Part shown: piece after piece, positions 61,501-64,000 of the stretch | Numbering within the stretch: position 1 is the first letter of the stretch | Layout of the letters: each line of letters opens with the position of its first letter | Source of the DNA: RGIG1902 sp034926865 | GTDB taxonomy: Bacteria; Bacillota; Clostridia; Oscillospirales; Butyricicoccaceae | Direction: 5' to 3' | Length of the DNA: 64,000 bases | NCBI GenBank assembly: GCA_034926865.1 | Contig: JAYFQP010000016.1 | Span: 14,370 to 78,369, forward strand | Notes under the pieces: generated by a model | What the model was told of the DNA's origin: nothing | Databases searched by the model: none | What the model saw: only the letters and a program-made list of their open reading frames with translations | Program-made: the position numbers and the translations under genes

Positions 61501-62121
61501 TGGGCTTATGATATCGGTTACGGCGGACTCGATCATGTTCTGGCTTCCGGCGAGGACATCAACGTATTCGTCTTTGATACAGAAGTTTATTCCAATACAG
61601 GCGGACAGGCGTCCAAGTCCTCCCAGATCGGCCAGGTCGCTCAGTTTGCGGCTGCCGGCAAGTCTGTGGCTAAGAAGGATCTTGCGGCTATCGCCATGCA
61701 GTACGGCTATGTGTATGTGGCTCAGGTCGGCATGGGCTCCAACCAGCAGCAGACAGTTAAGGCTATTGTTGAAGCTGAGAGCTACAACGGACCTTCCATC
61801 GTCATCGGCTACGCTCCCTGCGAGATGCACGGCGTAAAGGGCGGCATGACCAATTCTCAGGCCGAGATCAAGAAGGCTGTCGAGGATGGCTATTGGCACC
61901 TCTTCCGCTTCGATCCCAGAGTTGCAGCCGAAGGCAAGAACGGCTTTGTGCTCGACAGCAAGGCACCTACCGGCAATTATCAGGACTTCCTCAAGAACGA
62001 GGTCCGTTACACCTCCCTTACCCGCTCCTTCCCCGAAAGGGCAGACTGGCTCTTCGAGAAGGCTGCGGAAACCGCAAAGGCCAAGTACGAGCGTTTGGCC
62101 AAGCTCGCCGCACAGCAGTAA
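58576..62121 (+). CDS. nifJ: Pyruvate:ferredoxin (flavodoxin) oxidoreductase
   Basis: 1181 residues, the single-chain form. It converts pyruvate and CoA to acetyl-CoA, CO2 and reduced ferredoxin, the core step of anaerobic energy metabolism. Domains in order: YPITPSSPMAD at the start, the gamma part, a 2[4Fe-4S] domain (CIQCNQCSIVCPH and CMGCGLCANVCPAP, about residues 696-775), then the thiamine diphosphate domain with CAGCVETAY, GGDGWAYDIGYGGLDH and DTEVYSNTGGQ. Codons are strongly biased to the expressed set. AGGAGG precedes the ATG. Its electron carrier is probably the ferredoxin encoded 6 kb upstream. Confidence 0.97.
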   Translation: MARKMKTMDGNTAAAHASYAFTDVAAIYPITPSSPMADLTDQWAANGLKNVFGQEVKVVEMQSEGGAAGAVHGSLAAGALTTTYTASQGLLLMIPNMYKIAGELLPCVIHCSARALASHALSIFGDHQDVMACRQTGFAMLASTNPQEAMDLGAVAHLAAIKGRVPFLHFFDGFRTSHEIQKIETWDYEDLKEMVDMDAVQRFRDNALNPEHPVQRGTAQNPDIFFQAKEASNPYYEKLPAIVEEYMGKVNAKIGTDYALFNYYGANDATDVIIAMGSVNDTIEEVIDYKLAQGEKVGLLKVRLYRPFVASKFVAALPKTVKRIAVLDRTKEPGSQGEPLYLDVVTALATQGVSVDLIAGGRYGLGSKDTPPSSIFAVYDNLTSANPKKDFTVGINDDVTNLSLEIKDCPDTAPAGTVACKFWGLGGDGTVGANKNSIKIIGDHTNKYAQAYFAYDSKKTGGITVSHLRFGDKPIKSPYYITKADFVACHNPSYVGKYDMVQDVKKGGTFLLNCQWNMEEIEHHLPNKMKSYIAKNNIAFYTVNAIDKAREIGMGKRTNTILQSAFFKLANIIAIDEAVGYMKEAAKKSYGKKGDDIVNMNYKAIDAGVDALVKIDVPASWADLKDDTKAPEVTGNRPELVKFVKEILIPVSAQKGDDLPVSAFVGREDGTFPSGGAAYEKRGVAVDIPQWIPENCIQCNQCSIVCPHATIRPYAMDAGEVKNAPAALKSVKMIGKGCEEYQFAITISPLDCMGCGLCANVCPAPKGKALVMVPQESQLDQQAVYDYAVENVTRKQLPFAENTVKGSQFNVPLLEYSGACAGCVETAYARLVTQLFGDRMYVANATGCSSIWGGSAPAMPYTVNKEGKGPAWANSLFEDNAEYGLGMAVAVKQMRNRLKDQLTELAEKADSSELKAACQNWIDNMMDANKCKEAVKVLLPLIENGMKNGCDLCKAIYGNKDFLNKKTVWIFGGDGWAYDIGYGGLDHVLASGEDINVFVFDTEVYSNTGGQASKSSQIGQVAQFAAAGKSVAKKDLAAIAMQYGYVYVAQVGMGSNQQQTVKAIVEAESYNGPSIVIGYAPCEMHGVKGGMTNSQAEIKKAVEDGYWHLFRFDPRVAAEGKNGFVLDSKAPTGNYQDFLKNEVRYTSLTRSFPERADWLFEKAAETAKAKYERLAKLAAQQ

Positions 62122-62166
62122 CAGCGGCTTAAGCAAAAGCATAGAAAAGGCCTTTTGGCCTGAAAT

Positions 62167-62198
62167 AAACCGCCGCCACCATATGGTGGCGGCGGTTT
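62167..62198. terminator. 32-bp perfect palindrome after nifJ
   Basis: AAACCGCCGCCACC-ATAT-GGTGGCGGCGGTTT, 14-bp stem, 46 nt after the stop codon. No T tract follows. AAGGCC-TTTT-GGCCT (about 62144-62160) lies before it. Confidence 0.7.
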
Positions 62199-62217
62199 GT
62201 GAATTGAGGTGATTAGA

Positions 62218-62670
62218 TTGATCGAGCATTGCAGATCATTTTCCGCAATATTACCGCTAATTATGAAAAAAGAAGATTCCTGTACAAAGATATTGCTGCA
62301 CCGCCGGCAAAATACAGGTTATCAGGATGGAAGATGGGATATAGCGGGAAGCGGGCATGTCGATGAGGGAGAGTATGCCAGTATGGCGGCTATACGTGAA
62401 TGCATGGAAGAGACAGGCATAGAAGTGGCTCCTGAAGACCTGACATTTGTACATTTATCTCACCATATTTCAAGAGACAGAACTTATTACGATATATATT
62501 TTGTTGTAAATGCGTATAAGGGCGAGCCGCGCATTATGGAGCCGGATAAATGCTCTGAACTTGAGTGGTTTGATATTCTTTGCCTTCCCGCTGATATGGT
62601 TGAGGTGAGAAAGCAAGACATTAAGAATTATTTGGAAGGGAAACCTTACAGCGAAAAAACGGAGCGCTGA
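62218..62670 (+). CDS. Nudix hydrolase
   Basis: About 150 residues with a full Nudix box: GSGHVDEGEYASMAAIRECMEETG follows the GX5EX7REUXEEXG pattern. Hydrolyses a nucleoside diphosphate linked to another moiety; which one cannot be told. KILLHRRQNTGYQDGRWDIA before the box is typical of MutT-like members. The TTG at 62218 has GAGGTG six bases upstream; a GTG at 62209 overlaps that ribosome site. Confidence 0.87.
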   Translation: MIEHCRSFSAILPLIMKKEDSCTKILLHRRQNTGYQDGRWDIAGSGHVDEGEYASMAAIRECMEETGIEVAPEDLTFVHLSHHISRDRTYYDIYFVVNAYKGEPRIMEPDKCSELEWFDILCLPADMVEVRKQDIKNYLEGKPYSEKTER

Positions 62671-62712
62671 TGGCGCATTGCATTGAGGAATTTATAGAAT
62701 CTTGTATATAAC

Positions 62713-62757
62713 AATAAAGCAGGCAAACCTATTTTACAGGGGAGTCTGCTTATTTAT
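62713..62757 (+). terminator. Weak terminator after the Nudix gene
   Basis: AGCAG / CTGCT with imperfect flanking A/T pairing and TTATTTATTT behind it. Confidence 0.45.
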
Positions 62758-62759
62758 TT

Positions 62760-63146
62760 GAGCCGCATTAACACCTCAATAATAAAAACAAACAGTCATA
62801 AAACGCTCGTATTTTGCGCCTGATGGAGCCTCACATATTTTTCAAGTGTTATCAACAATAGTGTAAGCTGTGTTTTGTGAAGACTCATTTACAAATAATT
62901 GGCAATATGCTACTATATATACATATATTGCCCGAAAGGTTATGCCTACTGCACGCAAAATATGGAGAAAAATGGCAACAACGCGGCAAAATGGCAGTTG
63001 TTCTTGTTTGCATTATCCTTTTTAATGCAGGGGGAGCCAAAGGGAGAATATTATTACACTTATAGCTATGATTTGGCTTATTAAAGGCAAATCGGATTGA
63101 GGCACTTTACTATCATATAAAAGCCTAAAAATGGAGGTGCTTGCAA
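62760..63146. other. Gene-poor stretch
   Basis: About 390 nt, A/T-rich, no confident gene. A 61-codon frame at 62899-63084 (TTG start, CPKGYAYC-like cysteines) lacks a ribosome site and may be a relic. No promoter with good spacing was found before the following lipoprotein gene. Confidence 0.5.
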
Positions 63147-64000
63147 ATGAAAAAGTTTATAATATTCTTTACATGCGGCATAATTCTGTTGCTTTTTATT
63201 TCCGCCTGCGGGCAGGAAAAGCAGCCCGAAACGCTTACAGAGCTTCCAACCCCTGAACAGATGAAGGAATACAACGAAAAGCACGGCGAGGAGGAGCGAA
63301 TCGCCTACTCAAAACAGGTGGTAACCATGATAGCCGAAATGAGCGACGATGAGATATATTCCGCCATAGAGGATTCCTTCAATGAATGGGCCGAAAACCA
63401 GAAACTTTTGGAGCTTGACAGCATTACGATAGATTTTTCCAACACCCTGAGAATAAATGAATCGCACAACCAGAAATGGTTTAAGCAGGTGGCCGTCACT
63501 GCTGGGGTCTATTATGACCCATCAAAGATTGATGGTAACGAAGCCGAGCTGGTGGATAAGGTTTTTGAAGATGTGACCTCCGCGCTTCAGGGAACGACGG
63601 TGGGGCAATATAAAATAGCAAAGATAGAGCTGGCCTTTTACGGGCCTGAAAGCAACGGAGCTCGCCGCAATGAGCGAATCATGGATGACCTGCCCAACGG
63701 CGGGGATTTCAGCGAGCTTTACGACAGCGTTGACTGGCAGCCGAAGGGCGAAAAGCGAGCCCAGACCATCGCATATGACTTTGCTCAGGCGCTTAACCTT
63801 GAAGAGTTCAAGGACGATACCTTATATACCCAGACAGGGGAAATAAGGATGGCCGGCCTGGCATTGAGCCGGTTTGGAATTAAGAAAGAGACAAACGAGC
63901 TTTACATAGAAATGGCTGTATATGCTGAAAAGGAAGATCAGGGGGCCTTCAACAGCAGCCTCGAGGGAAGAAGCAGAGCTTTGTATGATTCAATTATCTC
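63147..64000 (+). CDS. Lipoprotein (3' partial)
   Basis: The frame is open to the right edge (284 codons). GGAGGTG precedes the ATG. Signal peptide KKFIIFFTCGIILLLFISAC with the lipobox Cys at 21, then a hydrophilic mature part with EQMKEYNEKHGEEERIAYSKQ. A middle section (ITIDFSNTLRINESHNQKWF, VAVTAGVYYDPS) looks like alternating beta and alpha. No family recognised. The end lies beyond the window. Confidence 0.8.
   Translation, partial: MKKFIIFFTCGIILLLFISACGQEKQPETLTELPTPEQMKEYNEKHGEEERIAYSKQVVTMIAEMSDDEIYSAIEDSFNEWAENQKLLELDSITIDFSNTLRINESHNQKWFKQVAVTAGVYYDPSKIDGNEAELVDKVFEDVTSALQGTTVGQYKIAKIELAFYGPESNGARRNERIMDDLPNGGDFSELYDSVDWQPKGEKRAQTIAYDFAQALNLEEFKDDTLYTQTGEIRMAGLALSRFGIKKETNELYIEMAVYAEKEDQGAFNSSLEGRSRALYDSII

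Noticed and set aside
61309..62229. 306-codon minus-strand frame in the nifJ end
   Set aside because: Antisense to pyruvate:ferredoxin oxidoreductase with intact motifs; no independent support.
62899..63084. 61-codon frame with paired cysteines
   Set aside because: No ribosome site, TTG start, no recognisable family; possibly a relic.

Overview
The window reads as the chromosome of an anaerobic member of the Clostridia. The signs are strong AGGAGG-type ribosome binding sites, frequent TTG/GTG starts, a single-chain pyruvate:ferredoxin oxidoreductase, a small 2[4Fe-4S] ferredoxin, desulfoferrodoxin and ferritin, a YtvI-type AI-2E-family membrane protein and a SpoIIIE/FtsK translocase. Genus cannot be fixed from the sequence. 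There are no rRNA or tRNA genes, no CRISPR array, and no insertion sequence that I can see.

Region by region. (1) 1-12.4 kb: the 3' part of an EF-G/Tet(M)-like translation GTPase fused to a YacP/Rae1-like NYN nuclease; a MarR regulator with a YtvI-like membrane protein; aspartokinase; rlmB followed by a membrane protein that looks like a catalytically decayed P1B ATPase; a stand-alone EF-G paralogue; a patatin-like lipase; a GNAT acetyltransferase. (2) 12.4-26.2 kb: a compact phage-derived block. A repressor (ImmR-like) and ImmA-type peptidase point left. A strong promoter with a palindromic operator drives one rightward gene train: small terminase-like gene, terL, P22-like portal, scaffold, N4-gp56-type capsid, fibres, XkdX/XhlA/holin, connector, nozzle and a probable internal protein. 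Integrase, replication genes and endolysin are missing, yet every reading frame looks intact. (3) 26.2-33 kb: an RpiR regulator and a complete oligopeptide ABC transporter (oppABCDF order). (4) 33-34.2 kb: desulfoferrodoxin and ferritin for oxygen and iron stress. (5) 34.4-38.2 kb: three tandem paralogous MFS transporters. (6) 38.3-43.1 kb: DUF1846 protein, queH, a stand-alone YloV C-terminal domain, and a three-gene cluster that includes a lipoprotein with a DnaJ-type zinc domain. (7) 43.2-52.4 kb, minus strand: flavin reductase, ftsK, uppP, PAP2 phosphatase, M20 amidohydrolase and a MoxR-DUF58-DUF4129 module. (8) 52.5-64 kb: ferredoxin, a 34-residue protein with a ClpA/ClpC-like ATPase, a cation:proton antiporter, YifB, nifJ, a Nudix hydrolase and the start of a lipoprotein gene.

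The most striking items are the phage block, which has the size and content of a podovirus-like gene transfer agent or domesticated particle; the ribosome-binding GTPase joined to an A-site-nuclease-like domain; and the pseudo-P-type ATPase. Most host genes are ordinary. Several promoters match the vegetative consensus with exact 17-bp spacing and are listed with coordinates.
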